From positions 248,001 through 312,000 of the forward strand of contig JADJVH010000005.1 in NCBI GenBank assembly GCA_016716665.1: a stretch of DNA of 64,000 nt, in the 5' to 3' direction. The translations under genes and the position numbers were made by a program. Shown one piece after another: positions 25,879 to 34,499 of this stretch. The first letter of the stretch is position 1. Every line of letters starts with the position of its first letter. The notes beneath the pieces were generated by a model. That model was given only the letters and a program-made list of their open reading frames with translations, had not been told where the DNA came from and ran no database searches. This stretch comes from Candidatus Opimibacter iunctus (GTDB lineage Bacteria > Bacteroidota > Bacteroidia > Chitinophagales > Saprospiraceae).

Positions 25879-25952
25879 TCTGCTTTATGGACATTTGTCC
25901 TGCGTATTCCTTTCCGGCTTGCGCCACCTTTGCTGTATCAAAATAACAGCAA

Positions 25953-26408
25953 ATGAAAAACTCACTTATTGCAGTATTCTTATTCTTGTCGGCATCTGCT
26001 TTCGCACAAAGCCGTTTTTCAAAAGGCGAATTCAGTATCAATGGTTTTCGTGCCCCTTCTATCGGCCTGGAATACCGCTATCGCAACATATCCATTCATG
26101 GCGGATACTACATCACAGCTCTCGAATCCGGAGTCACCACTAAGTTTATCAAGGCAGGATTGACCGGCTGGTTTCTGCCACTTGGTAAAAGGGAAAATCC
26201 CTCATCTTTCTATGTAGGGGCATCATATCTGCGCGGCATCAACCTCGACTATGATAATCAAAATGCATTTGGCCTCGAAGCCGGCTTTCGCTGGGTGATA
26301 TGGAAAGGCCTCAACCTAAGGATTGGTGCCATCGCCTTAATGGCCAAAGATCATGATGTCGAGATCAATCCTACTCCGGGGATCAGCTATTCATTCTTTT
26401 TTCAATAA
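25953..26408 (+). CDS. small exported barrel-like protein
   Basis: Protein of 151 residues with a signal peptide (LIAVFLFLSASAFAQ). Short amphipathic strands (GLEYRYRNISIHGGYYITAL, FYVGASYLRGINLDY, NLRIGAIALMAKD) and a Phe-terminated end (GISYSFFFQ) point to an eight-strand outer-membrane barrel. The next gene starts 14 bases later, so they probably form an operon. Confidence 0.65.
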   Translation: MKNSLIAVFLFLSASAFAQSRFSKGEFSINGFRAPSIGLEYRYRNISIHGGYYITALESGVTTKFIKAGLTGWFLPLGKRENPSSFYVGASYLRGINLDYDNQNAFGLEAGFRWVIWKGLNLRIGAIALMAKDHDVEINPTPGISYSFFFQ

Positions 26409-26422
26409 TCTCCACAACAGCC

Positions 26423-27142
26423 ATGCGTGAATACAAAACTATCGGAGCACTCATGATCATTGGCGCAGTTGCCTTGTTCATTCCCTACACGATCCTGACC
26501 ATCATCTTTGATTATCCGGATATCCTGAGAGAGGATACAGCATACATCCTTACGCAGTTTCATCAGGGTGGAAGTACATTGATCTGGACCTGGTTTGCCT
26601 TTGCAATCACAGGTCTGCCATTGCTGCCCGCATACATCATGCTTGGTAAAAATCTTGAACGTAAAGCCCCATTGATACGCATCGCAACGACAGTCGGGAT
26701 CATCGGCCTGGTCGTACAGATGATCGGATTGCTTCGATGGACATTTGTAGTGCCGGTGCTTGCCGACACCTTTGTAAACAGCAATGACGAAGTTATCAGG
26801 GCTGCATCTATCATGGCCTTTAAGACGATCCATCAGTTTGGAGGCGTATTACTTGGCGAACACATAGGTCAATTGTTTACAATCGCATGGACTGTCATGA
26901 TTACGGTCACCTTTGCAAAATTGAAGGTGACACCCCGCTGGATCAATTGGCTTGGCTATGTGAGCTCTTCAATCTATTTCCTTGCACAAGCGGACTTGTT
27001 TGCCACCGTCATGCCTGGTTTTCCGGTATGGGATATGGCCGGTTTTATTGGGAGCACATTGTGGCTGGTATGGTTGGTGGCTGTAGGGGTAGTATTGATC
27101 TTTCTACCCCCCAACCCCCTGAAAGGGGGACCTGTTTCCTAA
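26423..27142 (+). CDS. DUF4386-like membrane protein with repeat-encoded C-terminus
   Basis: Protein of 239 residues with about seven spans (MIIGAVALFIPYTILTIIF, WTWFAFAITGLPLLPAYIML, IATTVGIIGLVVQMIGLLRW, GHIGQLFTIAWTVMI-like, LVAVGVVLIFL). It resembles DUF4386 proteins such as that at 22642. The last residues, LPPNPLKGGPVS, are translated from a family C repeat (TACCCCCCAACCCCCTGAAAGGGGGACC at 27105-27132), so the natural C-terminal tail was replaced or extended by repeat insertion. Function unknown. Confidence 0.75.
   Translation: MREYKTIGALMIIGAVALFIPYTILTIIFDYPDILREDTAYILTQFHQGGSTLIWTWFAFAITGLPLLPAYIMLGKNLERKAPLIRIATTVGIIGLVVQMIGLLRWTFVVPVLADTFVNSNDEVIRAASIMAFKTIHQFGGVLLGEHIGQLFTIAWTVMITVTFAKLKVTPRWINWLGYVSSSIYFLAQADLFATVMPGFPVWDMAGFIGSTLWLVWLVAVGVVLIFLPPNPLKGGPVS
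27105..27132 (-). repeat. family C repeat inside a coding end
   Basis: CCCCCCAACCCCCTGAAAGGGGG, which is the inverted copy of the element at 27226-27256. It codes for the last residues of the preceding membrane protein. Confidence 0.8.
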
Positions 27143-27225
27143 GTCATAACTTTATAGGGGACTATTGCTTTTTCTTTTCAACATCTAAAGGAATTTATTT
27201 GTAGCAGATCAAATTATATTCATAC

Positions 27226-27256
27226 TGGTCCCCCCTTTCAGGGGGTGGGGGGTTAG
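27226..27256 (+). repeat. family C repeat
   Basis: GGTCCCCCCTTTCAGGGGG followed by TGGGGGGTTAG. With the inverted copy at 27105-27132 it brackets about 95 bases that contain no gene. A third copy is at 62604-62632. Confidence 0.8.
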
Positions 27257-27330
27257 CAGGAACATTTATAATTTATATTCATAACTCCTTTTCGCACCTC
27301 CAAAACCCATCGGTGTGATTAATCAAAATG

Positions 27331-27402
27331 CCCCTCTCTTTGCCAAATCATATTCGGATTCGAAATCATTTAGTAGAAAGAGAGGGGTAGGGGGTGAGTT
27401 CC
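27331..27402 (+). repeat. family B inverted repeat with tail
   Basis: CCCCTCTCTTTGCC to AGAAAGAGAGGGG and the tail TAGGGGGTGAGTTCC. Confidence 0.8.
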
Positions 27403-27519
27403 TCGGAAGATCATAGGGATCAGGGAATGAGATACATTTCAAATCGATTTCCTAAATTGGCCTGTAATGGAATGACATAGATGTTTCAAAATAAATCGAA
27501 CCACGTAAAAAATTTCAAA

Positions 27520-27969
27520 ATGCTGATCACCACACTCAAGACCTTGTTTGAAAGAGACCTTAGAAAACTCAGGCTTGAAATAGAGCAATACAATAGTGAA
27601 GATGCCCTCTGGCTTATGGAAAAAGATATTCCAAATTCTGCAGGCAACCTCGCCTTGCATCTGGTTGGTAATCTCAATGGCTTTATCGGTGCCACACTAG
27701 GCCATTCAGGGTATGTCAGGCAAAGAGAGTTGGAGTTTTCGCTCAAAGGAGTTCCCAAAGTGGAATTGATGAAGCAAATCGATGACACTATCGTAGTCCT
27801 CAATGCCACCCTGGATAAGCTCAGTCTGGAAGATCTCGCGAAGGACTTTCCTGAACCAGTTTTCGGAGGCAAGACGGTCACGACTGAGTATATGCTTGTG
27901 CACCTTGCTTCACACCTGGGCTATCACCTGGGCCAGGTCAATTATCACCGGAGGCTCCTTGATGTGTAA
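27520..27969 (+). CDS. DinB-like (DUF1572) protein
   Basis: Protein of about 149 residues from ATG 27520 (MLITTLKTLFERDL); an ATG at 27481 would add 13 residues. It is a four-helix bundle of the DinB/YfiT type. The three metal-binding His of the fold are visible as the His in NLALHLVGNL and the two in HLASHLGYHLGQ. Members bind a divalent metal; bacillithiol or other thiol-transferase roles are known for some relatives. The actual reaction here is unknown. Cytoplasmic. The stop is followed by a GTGATC array. Confidence 0.8.
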   Translation: MLITTLKTLFERDLRKLRLEIEQYNSEDALWLMEKDIPNSAGNLALHLVGNLNGFIGATLGHSGYVRQRELEFSLKGVPKVELMKQIDDTIVVLNATLDKLSLEDLAKDFPEPVFGGKTVTTEYMLVHLASHLGYHLGQVNYHRRLLDV

Positions 27970-27974
27970 AATCA

Positions 27975-28006
27975 ACGATCAGTGATCTCGTGATCGGTGA
28001 TCTGGA
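27975..28006 (+). repeat. GTGATCK tandem array after a stop codon
   Basis: CGATCAGTGATCTCGTGATCGGTGATC, the same unit as the array at 19371-19469, begins 6 bases after the DinB stop. Confidence 0.7.
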
Positions 28007-28084
28007 TCTTTACCTTATACCGAAGCCAATATCTTACTCTCCCGCTACCCATACGTGGCGAGATCACCGCCGCGCTCCGACTTG

Positions 28085-28128
28085 CTCTCTGCAGCCCTAT
28101 GCCCTATGCTCTCTGCCCTACGCCCTCG
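28085..28128 (-). repeat. AGGGCAT heptad array spanning the stop codon
   Basis: On the minus strand the units AGGGCGT, AGGGCAG, AGAGCAT, AGGGCAT, AGGGCTG follow at an exact 7-base period, starting in the last codons of the gene at 28118-28729; the TAG stop is within the first unit boundary. Confidence 0.75.
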
Positions 28129-28729
28129 GCCAAAGCAAACCACTCCGCTTCTTGTACTCCGCAAACTCCGGATACCGGGCGAGTGACTTATCCTTTCTGA
28201 TCATACCAGGAATAAAGACAAAAGTGAAGAAAAGGATGATCCCTATATATCCCATCCAACTCATGGACAACATCGCGAAGCCCACATAGATCATCAGTTC
28301 ACCGAGATAATTTGGATTGCGGCAACGTGCAAAGAAACCTTCTGTGATGAGACCCGGTTTGTATTTCAGGGTAAAATATTTCTGGGCATCACTGCCAAAG
28401 TGCAATACCGAACCAAACATATTGAGCGCCACTGCTCCGGCAATGATCATATCGCCAGGTACTTTTTGCTGACTGATCAGGATGTATGGCGCTATCCAAT
28501 ACAGTCCAAGCGCAAAGAATACCAATACAGCATAAGGAACAGATACATCCTCTTCCCATTTCTTGTCGGGATAGACACGATCCTTAAACAGCCAGAGTAA
28601 TCCGTAGCTTCCATGCAAGGCCAGGTAGACCCATGCCCCGATACTGAAGTTGTCAAACCAAAACATCAGGCCCAGGACGATTCCTGCCGTTAAGCCTTTG
28701 TGAAGATTGATTGGTCTCTTTATTTTCAT
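28118..28729 (-). CDS. membrane methyltransferase/reductase-like protein (DUF1295/isoprenylcysteine methyltransferase fold)
   Basis: Protein of 203 residues with five or six spans (GLTAGIVLGLMFWF, AWVYLALHGSYGLLWLF, AVLVFFALGLYWIAPYIL, IIAGAVALNMFGSVLHFG). The C-terminal motif GLITEGFFARCRNPNYLGELMIY is the cofactor-binding signature of isoprenylcysteine methyltransferases and sterol reductases. Either S-adenosylmethionine or NADPH could be the cofactor. Neighbours do not help. The end of the gene merges into a heptad array. Confidence 0.78.
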   Translation of the reverse strand: MKIKRPINLHKGLTAGIVLGLMFWFDNFSIGAWVYLALHGSYGLLWLFKDRVYPDKKWEEDVSVPYAVLVFFALGLYWIAPYILISQQKVPGDMIIAGAVALNMFGSVLHFGSDAQKYFTLKYKPGLITEGFFARCRNPNYLGELMIYVGFAMLSMSWMGYIGIILFFTFVFIPGMIRKDKSLARYPEFAEYKKRSGLLWPRA

Positions 28730-28886
28730 ATGATCTGACTGCAGCTATGGCATTATGCAATGTTAAAGAAAATTCGGCTTAGTAGATTAGGGTTAACCAT
28801 TCCAGTAAAACGAAAATCTTTATTTGATTTCAATTAATTTGCCTTTACGAATATATTTCTTTCCACTATTACGTTTTCAATCAGAT

Positions 28887-29963
28887 ATGAGAAACAAACT
28901 CCCAATGGCACCTCGGGTACTTTCTGTTTTGAAGAGAAAAATGATATATACCGTTCTGTTACCTGTCTTTGTCATATTGCTTGCCTGTAGCCATCAGGTA
29001 AGCCCTGTGGGAGCGGATCGGTTCATGCTCACTGGTAAAACAAGATCAATGCCTGATGGCACTATGCTCTATCTGACAGAGACCCTTTCAAACAAGGAAG
29101 TAGATTCCATGCAGATCATAGGTAACACCTTTCAAGCCCAGGGACACCTTGTTGATTGGCCAACAAATTTTTATCTCCATACGAAAGACTATGCTGAGTA
29201 TGTATCATTGTGGCTGGAGCCCGGCCATATGACTTTTGATGCTTCTTCTGCAAACTTCAGGCACGCTATCATCACTGGTTCTCAGACCCACGCTGAAGCC
29301 AGTAGCTTTCTGGAGGCCATTGCAAATATTGAATCCGAAGATGATACCGAACAAACTGAACGACTTGCTATGGAGTTTATCAGGACGCATCCCGGCAACC
29401 GGTTGAGTGCATCAATGCTTGCGGGGTATTCACCTGAATGGGGCAATAAAAAAGTAAAGGAGCTCTATGAACCTTTTACGCTTGCCAATAAAGAATCGGA
29501 ATACGGCAAGAGAATCCTGCAATACATCACCTTTCACAAAGATCATAACATCGGTGACCACTATTCGGATTTTGAAATAAAAAACCCTGAAGGACAACTG
29601 ATGAAACTATCAGATCATCTGGGCAATGTCACCTTGCTGGAATTCTGGGCATCATGGTGTGGACCGTGCAGAAGGCAAAACCCCGACCTCCTCCAGACGT
29701 ATAGAAAATACCACGGCCGGGGTTTTGATATCGTTTCTGTATCACTTGATTTTTCACAGGCAGATTGGGTAAAAGCAATCGAACAGGATAGCCTCACATG
29801 GCTTCATGTCAGTGATCTTAAAGGGCGCAACAATCTGGCTGGAATAATGTATGGGGTCAATGCCATTCCTGACAATTATTTGTTTGATCGCAATGGCGTC
29901 ATCATCGGGCAATACCTGTGGGGGAAGGATCTTGAAGAGGCCATTGAGAAGAGCCTTGAATAG
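28887..29963 (+). CDS. TlpA-like thioredoxin-fold lipoprotein with DUF4369-type N-terminus
   Basis: Protein of about 358 residues. The lipoprotein signal ends in VILLACSHQ, with the Cys as lipid anchor. I chose ATG 28887 so that the signal has a basic n-region (KRK); ATG 28905 is an alternative, and ATG 28941 would lack charge. Residues about 45-130 resemble DUF4369 (GKTRSMPDGTMLYLTETL). From about 230 a TlpA/AhpC fold is clear: LSDHLGNVTLLEFWASWCGPCRRQNPDLL with the redox-active CxxC, then FDIVSVSLDF and a cis-Pro region in VNAIPDNYLFD. It is a membrane-anchored thiol oxidoreductase facing the periplasm. Monocistronic. Confidence 0.88.
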   Translation: MRNKLPMAPRVLSVLKRKMIYTVLLPVFVILLACSHQVSPVGADRFMLTGKTRSMPDGTMLYLTETLSNKEVDSMQIIGNTFQAQGHLVDWPTNFYLHTKDYAEYVSLWLEPGHMTFDASSANFRHAIITGSQTHAEASSFLEAIANIESEDDTEQTERLAMEFIRTHPGNRLSASMLAGYSPEWGNKKVKELYEPFTLANKESEYGKRILQYITFHKDHNIGDHYSDFEIKNPEGQLMKLSDHLGNVTLLEFWASWCGPCRRQNPDLLQTYRKYHGRGFDIVSVSLDFSQADWVKAIEQDSLTWLHVSDLKGRNNLAGIMYGVNAIPDNYLFDRNGVIIGQYLWGKDLEEAIEKSLE

Positions 29964-29977
29964 AATAAACTGTCGTT

Positions 29978-30727
29978 TTAAAACTTCGAAAACAACTCTA
30001 GGAAATCTTCCTTCCTGTTGCGCGCAACACTCACCGTAGCTCCATCTTCCATCACTACATAGCCACCATCAGAGCGGACAAACTGACGGATATGGTTCAT
30101 GTTGATGAGATGTGAATTGTGAACACGGAAAAAATCCTGTCCTTCGAGGATCTCTTCGAGCTGGCCCATAGGCTTGGACACAAGGATCTTTTCGTTGTCG
30201 GCCATGACTACGATGGTGTACATGCGGTCACTCTCGCAGCGTACGATGTCTTTAATCTTCTTAAAGACAAGACCTTCGGCGGTCGTCATCGCAATCTTAT
30301 CGGGTAGCAATGATTTAGGCTGCGCGTGAGTGGCCAGGTGGTTGACTTGCTCACGAAGGATGCGGGTTGGATTGTTTTCAGCGCGTGTTATTGAAGCGAG
30401 CAATTCTTCGCGGCCGATGGGTTTTTGGAGGTAGTCCACTGCACTGTACCGGATAGCCTTGATGGCATAGTGATCATGGGCAGTGGTAAAGATGACCTGG
30501 AAAGTGACGTTTTCGATGCGCTCAAGCATTTCGAAGGCGGTCATATCCCCGAGTTCGATATCTAGGAATACCAGGTCGGGTTGGTGCTCCTCAATGGCTG
30601 CGATGCCGGCCTGACCTGAAGCGGCATGGTCGGCCAGGCTGACCTTGTCCGCGCAATATTTGGTGAGTAAAAAACTGAGTTTCTCCGCTGCATCAGCATT
30701 GTCCTCAATCAATACAGTTTTGAGCAT
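29978..30727 (-). CDS. orphan LytTR-family response regulator
   Basis: Protein of about 249 residues from ATG 30727. Receiver motifs are VLIEDN, LVFLDIEL, FTTAHDHYAIKAIRYSAVDYLQKP. The LytTR domain includes FFRVHNSHLINMNHI and SDGGYVVMEDGATVSVARNRKEDF. It is a close paralog of the regulator at 85-834. No kinase is adjacent. A longer in-frame reading to 30814 exists, but a -7 element at 30763-30770 supports the shorter start. Targets are unknown. Confidence 0.9.
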   Translation of the reverse strand: MLKTVLIEDNADAAEKLSFLLTKYCADKVSLADHAASGQAGIAAIEEHQPDLVFLDIELGDMTAFEMLERIENVTFQVIFTTAHDHYAIKAIRYSAVDYLQKPIGREELLASITRAENNPTRILREQVNHLATHAQPKSLLPDKIAMTTAEGLVFKKIKDIVRCESDRMYTIVVMADNEKILVSKPMGQLEEILEGQDFFRVHNSHLINMNHIRQFVRSDGGYVVMEDGATVSVARNRKEDFLELFSKF

Positions 30728-30762
30728 ATTGAGATTTTCGATAGGGGTGTCAAAGGGAAATC

Positions 30763-30770
30763 CAAAAGTA
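30763..30770 (-). promoter_or_regulatory. Bacteroidetes -7 element for the orphan regulator
   Basis: TACTTTTG on the minus strand, 36 bases before ATG 30727. No good -33 TTG is visible. Confidence 0.4.
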
Positions 30771-30877
30771 CCATTCGGAAACCAGGCCTTGAAGGCAACG
30801 AATCCAACCGGCATTTTTACAACATCAAAGTAAATGAAAATATTCAGTTCGCTTTTAACCGCCTACTACCCGATCAA

Positions 30878-31192
30878 ATGAAAACAAAATTCCTCTCCAT
30901 TCTTGCCTCAGGGCTGACCGTGCTTACTGGCCTGCTGACCACAGCCTCCACTGCGCCCGGGCACAAAGTACAGCAACCGACACCACCTGCTATTGAACAA
31001 GCTACTGTCACTGCGGGGGTCACCATGCCACTCTGTGCTGTTGGAGCTGTTCCGCTTAACTTTTGCCAGGCTCTTATCGTATGGCTGGAAACCGAGGGAA
31101 AGATCAGCATTTCCATAACCAGCCATGGAGAAATAGCTCAATGGGAAGGGACATTTGCCATAGGGCCAATAGACCTGCCATCCGGAAAGTGA
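30878..31192 (+). CDS. small exported protein, unknown
   Basis: Protein of 104 residues beginning MKTKFLSILASGLTVLTGLL, a signal peptide. The mature part has two Cys (MPLCAVGAVPLNFCQAL) that could form a disulfide, and ends in a beta-rich segment. I do not recognise the family. It is divergent from the orphan LytTR regulator, about 150 bases away. Confidence 0.55.
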   Translation: MKTKFLSILASGLTVLTGLLTTASTAPGHKVQQPTPPAIEQATVTAGVTMPLCAVGAVPLNFCQALIVWLETEGKISISITSHGEIAQWEGTFAIGPIDLPSGK

Positions 31193-31307
31193 GGCGCGCC
31201 AATGGGAAGACAGGGCTTTTAAGACGGGCACGGCACCCCCACCTTTACATCATCAGAAACAATTGAACAACATCATTCATCAAAAGACAAAAAACAAAAA
31301 CAACAAT

Positions 31308-31778
31308 ATGAAAACTTTAAAAACCATCACTTCGATCTTTACCCTGCTGATCACCCTTACTTCAGCACTTAGCGCTCAGACCACCGCCACATGGATTGGC
31401 GGTACGCCTGGCAGGGCAACTGACTGGAATTGTTCCAGCAACTGGAAGGAAAACAGGATCCCTGACGAAAACAGCCAGGTTATCATTCCTACAGACAGGC
31501 TTTATTATCCAGTGCTCAGGGAAGAAGTAGATCCGATTGACGCCTTAATGGTGCAAAGTGGAGCCGAGATTACATTGACACATAGTGCAAACCTCACCAT
31601 CCTGGGAAGTACAGGCCGGATGGATGGAATGATCCTCTTTGGAAGCATTGAGAATGAAGGGACACTTGACCTCCGGTTTGATACAGAAAATGGGACAGTC
31701 ACGATGAGCCGCATCAAAGGCAGTGGCATGGTCAATGGGAATGATGATGGCCCTCTGGCATCCCTTCGGATGGATTGA
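31308..31778 (+). CDS. exported protein fragment of surface-repeat type
   Basis: Protein of about 156 residues with a signal peptide (ITSIFTLLITLTSALSAQ). The mature part begins TATWIGGTPGRATDWNCSSNWKEN, with the W-x-G-x(8)-D-W-x(4)-N-W pattern found at the start of many Bacteroidetes adhesin and autotransporter-like passengers. Such proteins are usually much longer, with a T9SS domain. Here the gene stops after about 155 residues, so it may be a truncated remnant. The stop falls in a GGCAGTC array. Confidence 0.6.
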   Translation: MKTLKTITSIFTLLITLTSALSAQTTATWIGGTPGRATDWNCSSNWKENRIPDENSQVIIPTDRLYYPVLREEVDPIDALMVQSGAEITLTHSANLTILGSTGRMDGMILFGSIENEGTLDLRFDTENGTVTMSRIKGSGMVNGNDDGPLASLRMD

Positions 31779-31815
31779 GCAGTGAGCAATTGGCAGTCGA
31801 CAGTCGGCAATGACC
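31777..31815 (+). repeat. GGCAGTC heptad array after a stop codon
   Basis: GAGCAGTGAGCAATTGGCAGTCGACAGTCGGCAATGACC: units of about 7 bases around CAGT, beginning at the stop of the preceding gene. The same unit follows the stop at 59718. Confidence 0.6.
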
Positions 31816-31932
31816 AGTTAAAGTAAGATTGAAAGTTAATCAGATGCCGTTGGATGGGAAGTACCCATCCTTCGGCATTTTCAATGTAGTGATCTAGCGA
31901 TCTGTGATCAAGTGATTTGAGATGTGCTCACA

Positions 31933-32019
31933 TTGCCCCATCGGGGCTACAGGTCGGTAATCCAATTGCACGAATATTTCTCTTATCCTCTGCTACCGAT
32001 CTTTAGCCCCCAAGGGGCA
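31933..32019 (+). repeat. REP-like unit, family A, short form
   Basis: Only the outer arms remain: TTGCCCCATCGGGGCTACAG-GTCGGTAA and CTACCGATC-TTTAGCCCCCAAGGGGCAT, with about 35 bases between. The inner palindrome pair is deleted. Confidence 0.8.
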
Positions 32020-32082
32020 TTATGTGATTTCTCTCAGTTATATTTGAACACCTTATCGACTTATCATTCCCAACGTTTACAG

Positions 32083-32484
32083 ATGAATCAACTGGAATTC
32101 CACCAACGCTACGAAGAAGAGTCCGAACAGATCTACAACACCCTGATCAAGCTTAATGAGGATGCGTTGCTGGAGATCATAGCTGATCCAGATGACAGCA
32201 AATATAAAATCTGGGTTGGCAGTGACAACTATCAAATCTGGCAGGTATTTAAAGACAAGGGAACGACCAGATCTATCCAGCCGTTGTTTGATATCGTAAG
32301 CAACCTCAGCAATCCATACCTGGTCAGGTATCATGCATGTACGGCATTGTTTGCTATAGCCGGTATCAAGGACGATGAGTTTAAGGGCATGGTGCAGTAT
32401 GGCCGCAATGCAGAGCGGGAGTTAATTGATCAGCAGGCTGCTATAGATCGACTGAAGACGATGTTGAAAGGGTTAGGAGCTTAG
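32083..32484 (+). CDS. hypothetical cytoplasmic protein
   Basis: Protein of 133 residues from ATG 32083 (MNQLEFHQRYEEE). It is charged and helical, without signal peptide or spans. The segment DDSKYKIWVGSDNYQIWQVFKDKG followed by NLSNPYLVRYHACTALFAIAGI suggests a HEAT-like helical pair. Codons upstream of 32083 come from the REP-like repeat and are not coding. The last codons are a GGGTTAGGAGCTTAGG array. Family not recognised. Confidence 0.6.
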   Translation: MNQLEFHQRYEEESEQIYNTLIKLNEDALLEIIADPDDSKYKIWVGSDNYQIWQVFKDKGTTRSIQPLFDIVSNLSNPYLVRYHACTALFAIAGIKDDEFKGMVQYGRNAERELIDQQAAIDRLKTMLKGLGA

Positions 32485-32577
32485 GTGGTTGTTAACCGAA
32501 TCTTAATCCACAGCTTCAACTATCTTCAGCGAAAATACATTTACCCCCTGATCGTTAGATGACACACGCAAACCGCT

Positions 32578-32877
32578 ATGGCCAATAACACCTCACCACA
32601 TATCCTGAATACTTCGGCAAACCTGCTGGGATTCTGCCTTTTTATCATCACATCCCTGCACATCGCTAACCCGATGGAAACCCACTTCATCGATGAGCTG
32701 ACCTCCATCGTCTCTATCTTGTTGACGTTTTCCTGCATGTTTTCGTTTGTGTCGATCCGGACGAAAAAGCCCGAGCGCGAAGTACGGCTGGAGAAAATTG
32801 CAGACTACTTGTTCTTTACCGCATTGGTAGGCATACTGGTATCTATCCTCATCATTACGATCAACTACCTGTGGTAA
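32578..32877 (+). CDS. small membrane protein
   Basis: Protein of 99 residues with three likely spans (LLGFCLFIITSLHIANP, LTSIVSILLTFSCMFSFVSI, YLFFTALVGILVSILIITINYLW). A basic loop (RTKKPEREVRLEK) lies between spans 2 and 3. I recall similar short proteins in Bacteroidetes without known role. Confidence 0.65.
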   Translation: MANNTSPHILNTSANLLGFCLFIITSLHIANPMETHFIDELTSIVSILLTFSCMFSFVSIRTKKPEREVRLEKIADYLFFTALVGILVSILIITINYLW

Positions 32878-32929
32878 CCGCGAGCAGTAAACTGCCTGCC
32901 ATCACGATATCATTCTGGATCATGAAGAT

Positions 32930-33055
32930 ATGCGCAAAGGAGGACTGGACGTTGTGACGAAGGGATCATCTTTGATTCTCTTTATTATTCTGGCAGATAT
33001 GATTATTGTGACCGTTAGGAAGCAACGGGTTCCCAAAAAATTAGATACGATATAA
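32930..33055 (+). CDS. possible 41-residue membrane peptide
   Basis: ATG 32930 opens 41 codons: a basic N-terminus (MRKGG), one hydrophobic stretch (SSLILFIILADMIIVTV) and a basic end (RKQRVPKK). The layout fits a single-span small protein. There is no promoter or family support. The rest of 32878-33277 shows no gene. Confidence 0.3.
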   Translation: MRKGGLDVVTKGSSLILFIILADMIIVTVRKQRVPKKLDTI

Positions 33056-33277
33056 GTAATCCGCAAAGATTCATTCTCCTGCAGGTATAACAGTGCAGAT
33101 GACCAATCCTGAAACTTTTCCTTTTATCATCATTATTTATTTATCCTGAAAATAAGCCGGGATTTTTGTGATTATTTTGACCTTGGTGCGAATAATAGGT
33201 TAAACAGGATGTAACACGAATGAAGAGAACATTAGTTTGCAGGAAAATGGAAACGTACCACTCAAGCACAGCCAGGA

Positions 33278-33790
33278 ATGAATGATCACTATACAACTGA
33301 CCACTTTCTTTCTGTTCTGGAAGCCCATAAAGGTATTCTCTACAAGATCGCAGGGTCATATAGTAAGTCAAAGGAAGAAAGAAAGGACCTGGTCCAGGAG
33401 ATGGTATACCAGTTATGGAAGTCGTTTGATCAATATGATGATCAATACAAATACTCTACCTGGATATACCGCATTGCATTGAATGTAGCGATTTCATTTT
33501 ATCGCAAGGATATTCGCAGACAGGCAATCAACTTCGAAGTAGATGAAACACTATTGGAGCTGCCTGATTCAGTGGTGGAAACAGATACTGACCCAAAAAT
33601 CATTGCATTGAAGTTTTTTATCTCTCAGTTGAGCGAAATGGACAAAGCGCTGATGCTGCTATATCTTGAAGAGAAAACCCACAAAGAAATTGCTCACATT
33701 ATCGGGCTATCGGAATCAAATGTAGGGACCAAAATCGGTAGAATCAAAGCACTATTGAGAGACAAATTTTCAAATATCAAAACACTATAA
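33278..33790 (+). CDS. ECF-type RNA polymerase sigma factor
   Basis: Protein of 170 residues with sigma region 2 (KDLVQEMVYQLWKSFDQYDDQYKYSTWIYRIALN) and region 4 (LYLEEKTHKEIAHIIGLSESNVGTKIGRIKALLRDKF). No extended anti-sigma-like tail. The next gene begins 2 bases after its stop and encodes a membrane protein that is likely its regulator. Confidence 0.92.
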   Translation: MNDHYTTDHFLSVLEAHKGILYKIAGSYSKSKEERKDLVQEMVYQLWKSFDQYDDQYKYSTWIYRIALNVAISFYRKDIRRQAINFEVDETLLELPDSVVETDTDPKIIALKFFISQLSEMDKALMLLYLEEKTHKEIAHIIGLSESNVGTKIGRIKALLRDKFSNIKTL

Positions 33791-33792
33791 AA

Positions 33793-34446
33793 ATGCAGGA
33801 CGTTGAAATGCTCAATCTCTGGAAATCATATACCGCCAGGCTGGACGAAAGTCTTTCGCTCAACAAGAAATGTATAGCAGAGATCACGACAATGAAAATA
33901 CATACCTCCCTGACGGCTATGAAGCCAATAAAGATATTTGCCATATTGGTGGGTATATTATGGGTTGGGTTTGTGGATGTTTTGATTTTCAATCTATGGA
34001 ATGTGGCCAACCCATTTTTCTTGGTTTCAGCAGGTATACAGTCGATCCTGACTAAATTGGCTATTGGCATCTATCTCTATCAATATATCCTGATCCAACA
34101 AGTGGATGTCAGCCAACCTATCCTGACCACACAGGAAACACTGGCCCGGCTGAAATCATCGACACTATGGGTAGCCCGTTTGCTCTTCCTGCAGCTTCCG
34201 GTTTGGACAACCTTTTATTGGAATGAAAGCATGCTCACCAATGGCCACGTGATATTGTATTTCCTGCAAATACTGGTGACCGGGTTATTTACTTTCCTTG
34301 CGATCTGGCTTTTCCTGAACATCAAATATGAAAACAGGCATAAAAAGTGGTTCCTGCTCCTTTTTGCAGGAAAGGAATGGAGTCCGGTAATCAAATCCAT
34401 GGACATGTTAAGTGAAATAGCTGAATTCAAGAGTGGAGAAAAATGA
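33793..34446 (+). CDS. membrane protein cotranscribed with the ECF sigma factor
   Basis: Protein of 217 residues. The N-terminal 45 residues are cytoplasmic and charged (MLNLWKSYTARLDESLSLN), followed by four spans (IKIFAILVGILWVGFVDVLIF, NPFFLVSAGIQSILTKLAIGIYLY, VARLLFLQLPVWTTFYW, ILYFLQILVTGLFTFLAIWLFL). This family regularly follows ECF sigma genes in Bacteroidetes. By position it could be the anti-sigma factor, but it lacks a recognisable zinc anti-sigma motif. The role is an inference. Confidence 0.75.
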   Translation: MQDVEMLNLWKSYTARLDESLSLNKKCIAEITTMKIHTSLTAMKPIKIFAILVGILWVGFVDVLIFNLWNVANPFFLVSAGIQSILTKLAIGIYLYQYILIQQVDVSQPILTTQETLARLKSSTLWVARLLFLQLPVWTTFYWNESMLTNGHVILYFLQILVTGLFTFLAIWLFLNIKYENRHKKWFLLLFAGKEWSPVIKSMDMLSEIAEFKSGEK

Positions 34447-34499
34447 GATTGCCAGCATGCTCATAGCGTGTAATACAAGATTCTTTTATAGATTTAGGC

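Noticed and set aside
30728..30814. In-frame 29-residue extension of the orphan LytTR regulator
   Set aside because: It contains a -7 element and no receiver-domain sequence; the paralog starts at the corresponding later Met.
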